A stretch of DNA of 64,000 bases from SZAS-103 sp038234715. GTDB taxonomy: Bacteria; Pseudomonadota; Gammaproteobacteria; Xanthomonadales; Xanthomonadaceae. The translations under genes and the position numbers were made by a program. The stretch spans positions 61,198-125,197 of the forward strand of contig JBBQTD010000006.1 of the NCBI GenBank assembly GCA_038234715.1. The letters run 5' to 3'. This document shows, in pieces, positions 44,920 through 53,818 of this stretch. Numbering within the stretch: the stretch's first letter is position 1; each line of letters opens with the position of its first letter. The notes beneath the pieces were generated by a model. That model saw only the letters and a list, made by a program, of their open reading frames with translations, searched no databases and was not told the origin of the DNA.

Positions 44920-45309
44920 ATGTCGATCGATATCGAAACCCTTTCTGCAAAGGAACTCTCCGCGCTGATTGCTAAGGCCAGTCAACGCCACAAGAAACTC
45001 AAGAAGCGCAAGCCGGCTCCCGCGGTGCGCAAGCAGATCACTGCGATTGCAAGGCAGGCAGGTTATACGGTCGCCGAACTGTTTGGCATGGGCGCGGCGA
45101 AGGGGGTTGCGGCTGGCAAATCTGCCAAACCTGCGAAGGCACCGAAAAAAGCGGCTCGCAAGTCGGGAAGTGCCGGCAGCAAGGTTGCGCCGAAGTATCG
45201 CAATCCTGCGAATGCCGCGGAGACCTGGGCAGCCCGCGGCAAGCACCCCCGCTGGCTGGCCGCCGAAATCGCGAAGGGCCGCAAACTCGAAGAGTTCGCG
45301 ATCAAGTAA
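44920..45309 (+). CDS. H-NS-family nucleoid-associated protein
   Basis: A 129-aa basic protein. A short helical N-terminus (IETLSAKELSALIAKASQR) that may oligomerise is followed by a Lys/Ala-rich linker (KSAKPAKAPKKAARKSG) and the C-terminal H-NS DNA-binding domain KYRNPANAAETWAARGKHPR with WLAAEIAKGRKLEEFAI. Such proteins bind AT-rich or curved DNA and silence transferred genes. I cannot tell the precise paralogue. The ATG is preceded by GGAAG. The gene is convergent with the ThrE-type exporter gene. Confidence 0.9.
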   Translation: MSIDIETLSAKELSALIAKASQRHKKLKKRKPAPAVRKQITAIARQAGYTVAELFGMGAAKGVAAGKSAKPAKAPKKAARKSGSAGSKVAPKYRNPANAAETWAARGKHPRWLAAEIAKGRKLEEFAIK

Positions 45310-45460
45310 TCGGCTTCGCCTCCCGGTCAACCAGCGCCGGCCCAATGCCGGCGTTTCCTTACGGCCTCCCCGATGCGTCGATTTACAAAGTCCGTTGTCC
45401 GCGGGCGGATTGGACGATTTGGATTGTCTACCCATCGCCCCACCGTTGCCGCACAGGGAT

Positions 45461-46771
45461 CTACAGGTTCCGGCGCGCCGGAATCAGCAGGTTTCCAAAC
45501 AACACCCCGGCAACCAGTGCGACCAATACCGTCAACACCGCGACTGCGGTATTCAAACCAACGATCAGGTCCCGCTCCATCACGAAAGTCAAACTGCGGA
45601 AACCGACGCTACCCGGTACCAGCAGGACGATACCGGGAACCCGCACCAGGGCGCCAGGCCTGTTTGTCCAGCGCGCATAGGCATTGCTGGCAGCGCTGAC
45701 CACGACACTTCCAAAGAAAACCCCGGCGTCGTTACCCAGTTCGGCACCCGCCCAGCGGGTGACGCCATAGCCCAGCCACGCGGAAGCCATCACGATCAGG
45801 TAGTCCCGCCGGTGCGCGCGGAACAAGACTGCGAAGGAATACGAGGACCCGATCAGTGCGACCCACTCGACCCACTTGGCACCAGCGTGGCGAATCGCCT
45901 CGTGGGGATGCCATCCAAGCAGCCGTACGAATTGCATTGCCGCGACCGTGCCAAAAGTGAGCTTGAGCAGGATCACGAGCGCTCCACCGAAGCGCGCGGT
46001 ACCCGAGACCAGGTGTTGGCTGGACAACTCAGACACCGCGTTGGTGAGCATCATGCCGGGCATCAACACGATGATCGATGCGATCACGACGGTCTTGGTT
46101 GTCAGCGGAAACCAGAACGTCGCCACCACAGCCGCGAGCAACGTGGCGATCATGGCCGCGATCGCCTCCTCGGCTTCCTGCACGCGCGGGCGACGGATGC
46201 CCGCGACATGCAACGCCCCAATCAATACCCCGATCGCACCGGAGGTGACGATGTCGTTCCAGTTGCTGCGCAGCAGCCCGGCAACCGACGCAGCGGCGAG
46301 GCCATAACTCAGGGTCTCGAGCCCCAACGCGCGCCTTCCGGGCGGGCGATCCAGCGCGTGCAGGGCAACGGAACCCGAAGCCAGATCCCTTTGCCCCGCA
46401 AGCACGTCCTCCGCGATGGCATCGGCCGCGCACAATTTGCGCAGGTCGATGCTACCTGGCTCGAGTCGGATCACCTGGGTGGTGTCAAGAAGAGGTGAAT
46501 CGGTGGTCGCATCCGAAAACGAAAGGATCATGCCGGTCGGGTTCGACCACGGATTGCAGCGCAGGCCAAGCCGACGCGCGACTGCGCCGACTGCGCCTTC
46601 CAGGCGTTGCGCAGTGGTGCCGTAGATGTGCAGGCGGGTCGCCAGCTCGACCACGAAGGCAATGCGATCGGTATAACTGGCGCGTGCCAGGTGATCGCCC
46701 GGCCTTGCGAGGGCAGCGTCCGTGGGACTGGGGTCGAACCGTGCGGCGTCATCGCTGGCTGAATGCGGCAT
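45461..46771 (-). CDS. Threonine/serine exporter family protein (ThrE-like)
   Basis: A fused exporter of about 436 aa from MPHSASDD (an ATG 19 codons upstream at 46828 is also possible). The N-terminal hydrophilic domain (FVVELATRLHIYGTTAQRLEGAV and VIRLEPGSIDLRKL) is the ThrE/DUF1212 cytoplasmic part. It is followed by about ten membrane segments, including the second ThrE_2-like half (GNDAGVFFGSVVVSAASNAY) with IVLLVPGSVGFRSLTF near the end. Both halves are in one chain, as in Corynebacterium ThrE; some bacteria have them split. Substrate is inferred from the family only. Divergent from the EamA gene. Confidence 0.88.
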   Translation of the reverse strand: MPHSASDDAARFDPSPTDAALARPGDHLARASYTDRIAFVVELATRLHIYGTTAQRLEGAVGAVARRLGLRCNPWSNPTGMILSFSDATTDSPLLDTTQVIRLEPGSIDLRKLCAADAIAEDVLAGQRDLASGSVALHALDRPPGRRALGLETLSYGLAAASVAGLLRSNWNDIVTSGAIGVLIGALHVAGIRRPRVQEAEEAIAAMIATLLAAVVATFWFPLTTKTVVIASIIVLMPGMMLTNAVSELSSQHLVSGTARFGGALVILLKLTFGTVAAMQFVRLLGWHPHEAIRHAGAKWVEWVALIGSSYSFAVLFRAHRRDYLIVMASAWLGYGVTRWAGAELGNDAGVFFGSVVVSAASNAYARWTNRPGALVRVPGIVLLVPGSVGFRSLTFVMERDLIVGLNTAVAVLTVLVALVAGVLFGNLLIPARRNL

Positions 46772-46884
46772 GCCGGCAGACTGGAGCGTATCGGGGTACC
46801 GTGCAAGCGTCCGCCGAGTACGCATCATCCCGATTGTCCAACTGCCACGCGATGGCGGATCATCGCGGTTTGACCGGCAAACAC

Positions 46885-47796
46885 ATGCGGATCGGACTCG
46901 GCGAGCTTCTATCGATCAGCAGCGCGGCAGCCTGGGCAGCGGGCGTGATCATGTACCGCCGGCTCGGTGAGATGTTGCAACCGCTCACCCTGAACTTCAT
47001 GAAAAACCTGATCGTGCTGGGCTTCCTGCTGCCGATCATTGCCTGGCTGTATGCCGCGCACCCTCCACAGATGGGAGCTGCGCAAATCGCGCTTTGCCTG
47101 TTCAGCGGCTTTCTCGGGCTCGCCGTGGCAGATACCCTGTATTTCGCGGCACTCAATGCGGTTGGCGCCGCACGCCTCGGGGTCATTGGCAACTTCTACA
47201 GCCCGTTCGTGCTCACCCTGTCGTTTGCGTTCCTCGGCGAACGCCTGAACTCCCTGCAGGGTGTCGGTTTCGTGCTGGTGACTTGCGGCGTGTTGCTGGT
47301 TGCCCGGCCCGCCTCCGGGTGGCGCGGCATCGACGGCTTGGCGCAGCGGCGGGGCGCCGTTCTTGGAATTGGGGCCGTCGCCCTGATGGCGGTCGGGATC
47401 GTACTGGTCAAACCGATCCTCGAACGCGAACCACTGCTCTGGGTCACCGGATTGCGCATGCTCGGCGGCCTTGCGGGGATGCTGGCCATCGCCGCCCAGC
47501 GCGGGCAGCTCGCGCTGCTGCTGCCCTCGCGGCGGCGGCTCGGCGGACGCAAGGAGCTGCACTGGCCTACACTGGTGCTTGCAGCGGGGGTAGGCCAGGG
47601 ACTTTCGATGCTGTTGTGGCTCGGGGGCTACAAATACACCAAGGCATCGGTCGCGGCGGTCTTGAATGAAACCTCGTCGGTGTTCATTCTTGTGTTTGCA
47701 GCCTGGTGGCTGCACGAGCCGATCACCCGCCGCGGCGGAATCGGCGTGACGCTGACGATGGGCGGAATCGTATGCATGTTGACGCAGGGGAGCTGA
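46885..47796 (+). CDS. EamA/DMT-superfamily transporter
   Basis: A 303-aa membrane protein with ten predicted helices in two EamA halves. The first half begins LGELLSISSAAAWAAGVIMY and contains FLGLAVADTLYFAALNAVGAA; the second begins AVLGIGAVALMAVGIVLVKP and ends with KASVAAVLNETSSVFILVFA and GGIGVTLTMGGIVCML. Probably a drug/metabolite exporter of unknown substrate. The start could also be the ATG at 46852 (MADHRGLTGKHMRIG). It is followed 52 bp later by the MCE operon. Confidence 0.88.
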   Translation: MRIGLGELLSISSAAAWAAGVIMYRRLGEMLQPLTLNFMKNLIVLGFLLPIIAWLYAAHPPQMGAAQIALCLFSGFLGLAVADTLYFAALNAVGAARLGVIGNFYSPFVLTLSFAFLGERLNSLQGVGFVLVTCGVLLVARPASGWRGIDGLAQRRGAVLGIGAVALMAVGIVLVKPILEREPLLWVTGLRMLGGLAGMLAIAAQRGQLALLLPSRRRLGGRKELHWPTLVLAAGVGQGLSMLLWLGGYKYTKASVAAVLNETSSVFILVFAAWWLHEPITRRGGIGVTLTMGGIVCMLTQGS

Positions 47797-47848
47797 CCAT
47801 CCGCAGCCGAGTCATTCAAAGCCGCGTCATCCGGGGCCTGGTCGTCAC

Positions 47849-48970
47849 ATGAGCGACGCACTCGACGGCGAACCGCCAACCATCGAGGCCGCCTCGGGGC
47901 AGCCCGAAACATTGCGGCTCGGCGGCGCGTGGATCCTTGCCCATGTGACCTCTCTCGAGGATCTGGTCGCGCGCGCGGGCAACGCGCGCAGCGTCGACGC
48001 CACCGGCCTGCAGCGACTCGACTCGGCCGGCGCCATGCTGCTCAACCGCCTGCTGCTGCGGCTCAAGCTTGGCAAGGACGCGTTGCTGCTCAGTTCAGCG
48101 CAACAGTCGCTGATGGCCTACATCGACGAGGTCAATGCGACGCCGCCCCTGACGAGGAAGAAAGAGCTGGGCTTCATCGCGTACCTTGGTCGGCTTGGCT
48201 TTTCGGTTCAGGACAGTATCGTCGAGATCATCGCGCTGGTCGCCTTCATGGGGCTGACCCTCAAGGTGCTGCTCAAGGTGCTCACGCGACCCGGCCGCCT
48301 GCGCATCACCCCCACGGTTTTCCATATGGAAACCGTTGGCATGGACGCGGTGCCCCTGGTGATGCTGTTGAGTTTCCTGGTTGGCGCGGTGCTCGCTTTC
48401 CTGGGCGCCAACGTGCTCAAGGACTATGGCGCGCAAATCTTCGTCGTCCAGCTCGTCAGCTACGCGTTCCTGCGCGAATTCGGCGTGCTGCTGACCGCGA
48501 TCATTCTCGCCGGTCGTACCGCAAGCGCTTTCACCGCGCAGATCGGGGCAATGCAGAACCGCGAGGAAATCGATGCGATCCGCACCCTCGGGCTGGACCC
48601 GATCGAATTGCTGGTGGTCCCGCGGCTGGTTGCGCTGCTGATCATGATGCCGCTGCTGGGATTCATCGGGATGTGCTCAGGCATCCTTGGCGGCGCGGTG
48701 GTGAGTTGGCGCTTCCTGGACATCCCGTTGGATCTGTACTGGTCGAAATTGAACGAGACGATCGAACTGCGCCATTTCGTCGTGGGTATCGTCAAGACCC
48801 CGATGTTTGCGACGCTGATCGCGCTGATCGGATGCCTGGAAGGATTCCAGGTCCAGGGAACCGCGCAATCGGTCGGCGAACGCACGACTTCGGCGGTCGT
48901 GCAATGCATCTCTCTGGTGATCATCCTCGACGCGCTTGCCGCGGTGTTCTTCATGGAGATCAACCAGTGA
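47849..48970 (+). CDS. mlaE: MCE (Mla-type) ABC transporter permease with N-terminal STAS-like domain
   Basis: A 373-aa permease of the MlaE family that moves lipids between the membranes. The first 110 residues form a STAS-like domain (DATGLQRLDSAGAMLLNRLLLRL), the role MlaB plays as a separate protein in Escherichia coli. The permease part follows from GRLGFSVQDSIVEIIALVAF with FLGANVLKDYGAQIFVVQLV, AGRTASAFTAQIGAMQNREEIDA (the conserved coupling region) and the end ALAAVFFMEINQ. First gene of a four-gene operon with GTGA/ATGA overlaps. Confidence 0.93.
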   Translation: MSDALDGEPPTIEAASGQPETLRLGGAWILAHVTSLEDLVARAGNARSVDATGLQRLDSAGAMLLNRLLLRLKLGKDALLLSSAQQSLMAYIDEVNATPPLTRKKELGFIAYLGRLGFSVQDSIVEIIALVAFMGLTLKVLLKVLTRPGRLRITPTVFHMETVGMDAVPLVMLLSFLVGAVLAFLGANVLKDYGAQIFVVQLVSYAFLREFGVLLTAIILAGRTASAFTAQIGAMQNREEIDAIRTLGLDPIELLVVPRLVALLIMMPLLGFIGMCSGILGGAVVSWRFLDIPLDLYWSKLNETIELRHFVVGIVKTPMFATLIALIGCLEGFQVQGTAQSVGERTTSAVVQCISLVIILDALAAVFFMEINQ

Positions 48971-49896
48971 CCGGCGCGCCTGAAACCGGAAAGCCCAGCG
49001 GCAGCCCGGGGGAGGCGCATGCCGTCGAGGACACGCCCCTGCGCGATGTCACGACGCCGCGGCTGCCCGCAAACGCTGCCGCAAACGACACGCCAGGCAA
49101 CCGCCCGGAAGCGGGCTCCGACGACGACCTGGCCATCAGCGTGCGCGGCCTGTGCAACCAGTTCGGCGAGCAGGTGATCCACCAGAACCTGGATCTCGAC
49201 GTGCGACGCGGCGAGATCATTGGGGTGGTCGGCGGCTCAGGCACTGGCAAGTCGGTGCTGATGCGCACGATCATTGGCCTGAACCGGCCACAGGCTGGAA
49301 CGATCCGCGTTTTCGGGTCCGATGCCTTATCCGATGACGAGGACGTCCGCCACCGCATCGAGCTCAACAGCGGCGTGCTGTTCCAGGACGGCGCGCTGTT
49401 TTCCTCGCTGACGGTCGCCGAGAATGTCGCACTGCCGCTCAAGGAGCACCACGCCGAAATCGACGATGAGCTGCGCGCGCAACTGGTCCGCCTGAAGATC
49501 CGACTCGCCGGCCTGCCCGACGATGCGGCAGACAAGCTGCCCGCCCAGCTGTCCGGCGGCATGCGCAAGCGCGCCGGGCTTGCGCGCGCGCTCTCGCTGG
49601 ATCCGGACCTGCTGTTCCTTGACGAGCCCACGGCTGGGCTTGACCCGATCGGCGCGGCGGCATTCGACCAGCTGATTCTCACCTTGCAGCAGGCGCTTGG
49701 TTTCACCGTGTTCCTGATCACCCATGACCTCGACACGCTGTACGCGATCTGCAACCGCATCGCGGTGCTCGCCGACAAGCGGGTCCTGATCAACGCGCCC
49801 ATCGCCGAGGTCGAACGCTTCGACCATCCCTGGGTGCAGGAATATTTCCATGGGCCACGCGGACGCGCGGCGCAGAAATCGATCCGGGCACACTGA
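48967..49896 (+). CDS. mlaF: MCE (Mla-type) ABC transporter ATP-binding protein
   Basis: ATPase partner of the permease, 309 aa from a GTG that overlaps the permease stop (GTGA). The first 58 residues are a Pro/Ala-rich extension not typical of MlaF. The nucleotide-binding domain has Walker A GGSGTGKS, the Q-loop LFQDGALFSSLTVAENVALP, the signature LSGGMRKRAGLARAL, Walker B LLFLDEPTAGLDP and the H-loop LITHDLDTL. MlaF-type phrases such as PIGAAAFDQLI and HPWVQEYFHGPRGRAA agree. If the true start is further in, the N-terminal extension would be shorter. Confidence 0.93.
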   Translation: MTGAPETGKPSGSPGEAHAVEDTPLRDVTTPRLPANAAANDTPGNRPEAGSDDDLAISVRGLCNQFGEQVIHQNLDLDVRRGEIIGVVGGSGTGKSVLMRTIIGLNRPQAGTIRVFGSDALSDDEDVRHRIELNSGVLFQDGALFSSLTVAENVALPLKEHHAEIDDELRAQLVRLKIRLAGLPDDAADKLPAQLSGGMRKRAGLARALSLDPDLLFLDEPTAGLDPIGAAAFDQLILTLQQALGFTVFLITHDLDTLYAICNRIAVLADKRVLINAPIAEVERFDHPWVQEYFHGPRGRAAQKSIRAH

Positions 49897-49898
49897 TC

Positions 49899-49976
49899 AT
49901 GACGATGGCGAAACGCGTTTTCCGCAAGACCAAAACACAGACCGCGCGGATCGAGCGCACGGTCAAGGAGCACTAA
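49899..49976 (+). CDS. Very small basic ORF between mlaF and mlaD
   Basis: A 25-codon ORF starting ATGACGATGGCGAAACGC, two bases after the mlaF stop and one base before the mlaD GTG. It codes a basic, Lys/Arg-rich peptide (KRVFRKTKTQTARIERTVKE). It has no recognisable domain. It may be translated to couple mlaF and mlaD, or be an untranslated spacer whose end carries the AAGGAG ribosome site of mlaD. Confidence 0.3.
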   Translation: MTMAKRVFRKTKTQTARIERTVKEH

Positions 49977-49977
49977 G

Positions 49978-50928
49978 GTGGAAACCAAGGCAAACAACGT
50001 ACTTATCGGTCTGTTCACCCTCGGGGTGATCGCGGCCATCCTGCTGTTCATCCTCTGGGCGTCGAAATATTCTTCGGAGGGCACCTACAAGGAATACGAC
50101 ATCGTGTTCAAGGAAGCCGTGACCGGCCTGTCGGTCGGCGGCGTCGTTGAATACAACGGCATCGAGGTCGGCGGCGTGCGCGACCTCAAGCTCTCGCCAG
50201 GCGATGCGCGCCAGGTCATTGCGCGGGTGCGGGTCAGGCTTGACACTCCGGTGAAAGTCGATACCCGCGTGGAACTTGCGTTGCAGAGCTTCGCCACAGG
50301 CGTCGCCTTCATCCAGTTCTCCGGCGGCAAGCCGGGCAGTCCCTTGCTCATTCAGACCGACCGCAACCACGTTCCGGTGATCGTGGCGAGCGAATCGTCG
50401 TTCCAGAAACTGCTCAATTCGTCCGAGGACATCGCCACCACGCTCAACGACGTGCTGAACAACATCAAGCAGGTGCTCAGCGACGAAAACGCCAAGCGCA
50501 TCAGCAAGTCGCTCGAAAACGTCCAGTCGCTGACCGACACCCTGGCCGGACAACGCGAGGAGATCGCAGGGTTGATCAAGTCGGCGCGCGATGCCAGCGA
50601 TCGCCTCGACAAGACTCTTGCCATGGCGCAGAAGACCATGGGCACCGTGAATACGCAGCTCGGTGGCAAGCTGCCCGGCATGATGGACCATCTTGACCGC
50701 GCGGTTGCGCAACTCGACGCGTTCACCAAGCACGCCGACGCGACACTGCAGGAGAATCGCGGCGCGATCAACAACTTCGCCAACCAGGGGTTGGCCCAGC
50801 TGGGCCCGACGCTAGTGCAGATGCGCCAGGTGTTGCGCCAGATCAATCTGTTGACCTCTCAGCTGCAGGAAAACCCCGCCGGCTATCTGCTTGGCCGCAC
50901 CAAACCGCAGGAGTTCGAGCCGAAATGA
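49978..50928 (+). CDS. mlaD: MCE-domain substrate-binding protein (MlaD-like)
   Basis: A 316-aa protein with one N-terminal membrane helix (VLIGLFTLGVIAAILLFILW) and a periplasmic MCE domain (YDIVFKEAVTGLSVGGVVEYNGIEVGGV and VDTRVELALQSFATGVAFIQFSGG). A long helical C-terminal region (ITTTLNDVLNNIKQ-type, then SLENVQSLTDTLAGQREEIA) of about 160 residues follows. It is longer than MlaD of Escherichia coli and closer to MCE proteins that form long helical tubes. AAGGAG lies seven bases before the GTG. The stop overlaps the next gene's ATG (ATGA). Confidence 0.93.
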   Translation: METKANNVLIGLFTLGVIAAILLFILWASKYSSEGTYKEYDIVFKEAVTGLSVGGVVEYNGIEVGGVRDLKLSPGDARQVIARVRVRLDTPVKVDTRVELALQSFATGVAFIQFSGGKPGSPLLIQTDRNHVPVIVASESSFQKLLNSSEDIATTLNDVLNNIKQVLSDENAKRISKSLENVQSLTDTLAGQREEIAGLIKSARDASDRLDKTLAMAQKTMGTVNTQLGGKLPGMMDHLDRAVAQLDAFTKHADATLQENRGAINNFANQGLAQLGPTLVQMRQVLRQINLLTSQLQENPAGYLLGRTKPQEFEPK

Positions 50929-51584
50929 GCGCGCATCGCCAACGCATCCGCAACCCCATCGCCTTGATCGCGCTGACCCTGTCGCTGGCCGGCTGCGGCG
51001 CTATCCTGCCGAAGAAGGAGCCGCTGCAGATCATCGCGCCGCAGGTCCATGTCGACCCCGATCCGTCGTGGCCGCAGGTCGGCTGGGAACTGACGGTCGC
51101 CCGCCCGAGCGCCAACGAGATGCTCGACTCCCGGCGTCTGGTCGTGGCGCCGGCCCCGGGTCGGGTCGAGGTGTACAAGGGCGTCTCGTGGGACGAGACC
51201 ATGCCGGACATCGTGCAGGACGTGATCGTGCATGCATTCGAGGACTCCGGAAAAATCCTTTCCGTCGGCCACCAGACCGCCGGGCTGCGCACGGATTACA
51301 TGTTGCTGATCGAGATCCGCGACAACCAGGCCGTCTATCGCACCGCTTCTGCGCCTCCTGAAATCAACCTCGTGGTCAATGCCAAGCTGGTCGACTATGC
51401 GACCAGCCGCGCGGTTGCGAGCCACACGTTCCGCGAGGTCGTGCCGGCGACGGCGACGGCCGTGCCGGCAGTCGCGCAGGCATTCGATGCGGCGCTCGGG
51501 GCATTCGCGCACGATCTGGTCGGCTGGACATTGAGCAGCGGACAACAGGCCAGGAACGCAGCTGGAGCCGCGCCGAAACGCTGA
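50925..51584 (+). CDS. ABC-type transport auxiliary lipoprotein (PqiC-like)
   Basis: A 219-aa outer-membrane lipoprotein of the ABC transport auxiliary family. The lipobox LSLAGC follows a basic start and the helix PIALIALTLSLAGCG. The body has LQIIAPQVHVDPDPSWPQVGWEL, YKGVSWDETMPDIVQDVIVH and LLIEIRDNQAVYR, typical of PqiC/YmbA-type components that help MCE proteins at the outer membrane. It overlaps the mlaD stop (ATGA) and is the last gene of the operon. No mlaA- or mlaC-like gene is seen here. Confidence 0.88.
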   Translation: MSAHRQRIRNPIALIALTLSLAGCGAILPKKEPLQIIAPQVHVDPDPSWPQVGWELTVARPSANEMLDSRRLVVAPAPGRVEVYKGVSWDETMPDIVQDVIVHAFEDSGKILSVGHQTAGLRTDYMLLIEIRDNQAVYRTASAPPEINLVVNAKLVDYATSRAVASHTFREVVPATATAVPAVAQAFDAALGAFAHDLVGWTLSSGQQARNAAGAAPKR

Positions 51585-51693
51585 TGCACACGAAACATCG
51601 CTGGTGTGCCTGACGCCGGCGATGCCCTGAGATCCCGCTCCCTCCACGAGAGGGCCATGGTGGGGCGAATCGAAGCGAAGTTTCCTGTCTCGC

Positions 51694-52344
51694 CTACCCT
51701 CTCCCACTCCCTCTCCCGGAAGGAGTGGGGATCGTTGGCGCCGCTTCCAGCTTGCGAAACGTCAGGTTGATTCGCATCCCAACCACGCGCGCTGTCTTCG
51801 GCAAAGCATGCCGATAGTGCTGTTGGGTATCGCCTCCCATCCAGAGCAAGCTACCGTGGCTGAGTTCGATGGCAATCCGGTGCGCCGGCGCCGGATTTCC
51901 CGCGGAGGTGTCACGACGACGCATCGTGAACCGCCGCGTCGCGCCCAGGCTCAGTGACGCAATCAAGGGCCGCGCGCCAAGCTCGGGTTCATCGTCCGCG
52001 TGCCAGCCCATGCTGTCATTTCCATCGCGATACAGATTGGCGAGCACGCCGTTGAAATCGGTTCCGGATTCTTCGCACAGGCGTTCGCGCAGCGCTTGTA
52101 ACGCGTCGGGCCATGGGTGGGGCAGGTGGCGCGTGCGCGAATAGGTATAGACCGCGTCAGAGTCGCCAATCCAGCAGGAGAGTCGCGGCGCATCCATCGC
52201 TCGCCCGAACAGCACCACGCGATGGCGCTCCCATGCGATCGTGTCGCGCAATGTTGCGAACAGACGATCCGCATCGACGGCCGCCAGCCAATGCGGCTCG
52301 TAACGGATTTCCGCGTCAGCAAGGGCTGTCTGCGGCGACATCAT
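51694..52344 (-). CDS. alkB: AlkB-family 2-oxoglutarate/Fe(II) dioxygenase
   Basis: Probable DNA/RNA alkylation-damage demethylase. It has 216 aa. Iron ligands fit H115 and D117 (SMGWHADDEPEL) and H179 (YRHALPKT); the 2-oxoglutarate-binding arginine fits R191 (RINLTFR). Substrate-lid phrases VYTYSR and FNGVLANLYRDGNDSMGW are those of AlkB homologues of the AlkB2/3 type. The last 15 residues (TIPTPSGRGSGRG) are coded by a GC-rich intergenic hairpin repeat, so they are probably a late addition. It begins 13 bp after the amidase stop and may be cotranscribed. Confidence 0.9.
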   Translation of the reverse strand: MMSPQTALADAEIRYEPHWLAAVDADRLFATLRDTIAWERHRVVLFGRAMDAPRLSCWIGDSDAVYTYSRTRHLPHPWPDALQALRERLCEESGTDFNGVLANLYRDGNDSMGWHADDEPELGARPLIASLSLGATRRFTMRRRDTSAGNPAPAHRIAIELSHGSLLWMGGDTQQHYRHALPKTARVVGMRINLTFRKLEAAPTIPTPSGRGSGRG

Positions 52345-52357
52345 CGAACCTCGGCAG

Positions 52358-53722
52358 TCAATCCGGCTGCGGTTCCATCATCGCGTGCAGGATCTCGCCC
52401 AGCTCGAGCAGGCGCAAGTCGCTGCGCGGCGCACCAACGAGCTGCAGGCCCAGCCCGCCCGGCAACGGCAGGCTCAACGCCGGACATCCGGCAAGGCTCG
52501 CCAAGGCGGTGAAGTCCGCGAGATTCGCGGGCTCGTCACTGCCGAACGTGGGCGGCGCTATCGGCACCGTGGGCAGCAACAGCACGTCGAAGCGTTCCAG
52601 CAACCGACGTACCTGCAGCACGTGCGCATCGAGCAACCGATCGGCGCGCGCGGAATCCACCGCCGACTTGGCCCTGGCGAAGCCGACCAGCTTCTGGATG
52701 CGCTCCGATCCATAGGAAAGCTCGTCGCCGTGCGCGGCGAGGATCTCCGCTTCCATCAGCAGCAACGCGGCGCGACGGATCTCCGGAATTCTCAGCGATG
52801 CGAGCTCGAACGGGACCGGCTGCGCCTCTCCGAACGCCTGCGCACAGCGGCGCATCGCCGCATCGAAACCCGCAATGACGGTGGCATCCGCACCAAGCGC
52901 ACCCAGGTCCGATACCACACCCGCGCGCATGTCTCCCGGTGCCCAGTCTGGCAGCGCGAACGGCAGGCGCAGCTGGTGCGAACGCGGATCGCCGGCGTCG
53001 TGTCCGGCAAGCAACGGAAGCAGCAGGGCCGCATCTTCAACGGTGCGCACGATCAGTCCTGGCATGTCGGCGCGGCGCAATGCCGGCGCGATGCCGCAGT
53101 GCGACAGTTCGCCGAACGTAGGCTTCAACCCGACCAGCCCGCAGAACGCCGCTGGAATCCGTGCCGAACCCATCGTGTCGGTTCCCAGCGCGGCAATCGC
53201 GTGGCCCGCCGCAACGGCTGCCGCCGCACCTGCAGACGACCCGCCCGACGCCTTGCCCGCATGCACCGGATTGCCGACGTCGCCAAACGTTGGGTTGCGG
53301 CCGAGCGTACCCAGCGCCGCCTCGTCGAGATTGGTCTTGCCCAGCAGCACCGCGCCGGCACCGCGCAGGCGATCGACCACATGCGCGTCGCGCACCGCAC
53401 GTCCGGTCTCGCGTCCGCCGATGCCAAGACTCGTCGGCATCCCGGCGACGTCGATGTTGTCCTTGATCGCAATCGGCACGCCGTCCAGGCGGCCTTGCGG
53501 GCGCCCGCTCGTCCTGCGCACGTCCGACGCGCGCGCGGCGGCAAGGGCGCCCTCGGCATCCAGCCAGGTCCATGCATTGAGTGCGTGGTCGCGGGCGATC
53601 GCTGCGAGGCAACTCCTGGTCAACGCTTCGCTGGTGCAGGTGCCAAGCGCCAGCGCGTGCAGCACGCAGGTCAGCGGCGCGAGCCGCAAGCGATCCAGCA
53701 TCTGGTCGTCGAGATCGGCCAT
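52358..53722 (-). CDS. Amidase-signature family enzyme
   Basis: A 454-aa amide hydrolase of the amidase-signature family. The Ser-Ser-Lys triad can be placed: K87 in GVPIAIKDNID, the cis-serine in SGGSSAGAAAAVAAG (residues 159-173) and the nucleophile S186 in TDTMGSARIPAAFCG. The usual motif here is GTDTGGS; this protein has Met in place of the first Gly. No signal peptide. It could act on small amides or be a GatA relative, but no gatB or gatC lies nearby. The ATG gives MADLDDQMLDRL; it is divergent from the ETF-QO gene with 96 bp between. Confidence 0.88.
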   Translation of the reverse strand: MADLDDQMLDRLRLAPLTCVLHALALGTCTSEALTRSCLAAIARDHALNAWTWLDAEGALAAARASDVRRTSGRPQGRLDGVPIAIKDNIDVAGMPTSLGIGGRETGRAVRDAHVVDRLRGAGAVLLGKTNLDEAALGTLGRNPTFGDVGNPVHAGKASGGSSAGAAAAVAAGHAIAALGTDTMGSARIPAAFCGLVGLKPTFGELSHCGIAPALRRADMPGLIVRTVEDAALLLPLLAGHDAGDPRSHQLRLPFALPDWAPGDMRAGVVSDLGALGADATVIAGFDAAMRRCAQAFGEAQPVPFELASLRIPEIRRAALLLMEAEILAAHGDELSYGSERIQKLVGFARAKSAVDSARADRLLDAHVLQVRRLLERFDVLLLPTVPIAPPTFGSDEPANLADFTALASLAGCPALSLPLPGGLGLQLVGAPRSDLRLLELGEILHAMMEPQPD

Positions 53723-53818
53723 ACACGATTCCTTGTGATGCGCCATGATCGCAGACCCGGGCATTTGCCGCATAGGCCTGCAGACCCAATAATTCCGGGC
53801 CTGCGACAGGAGAATCCG

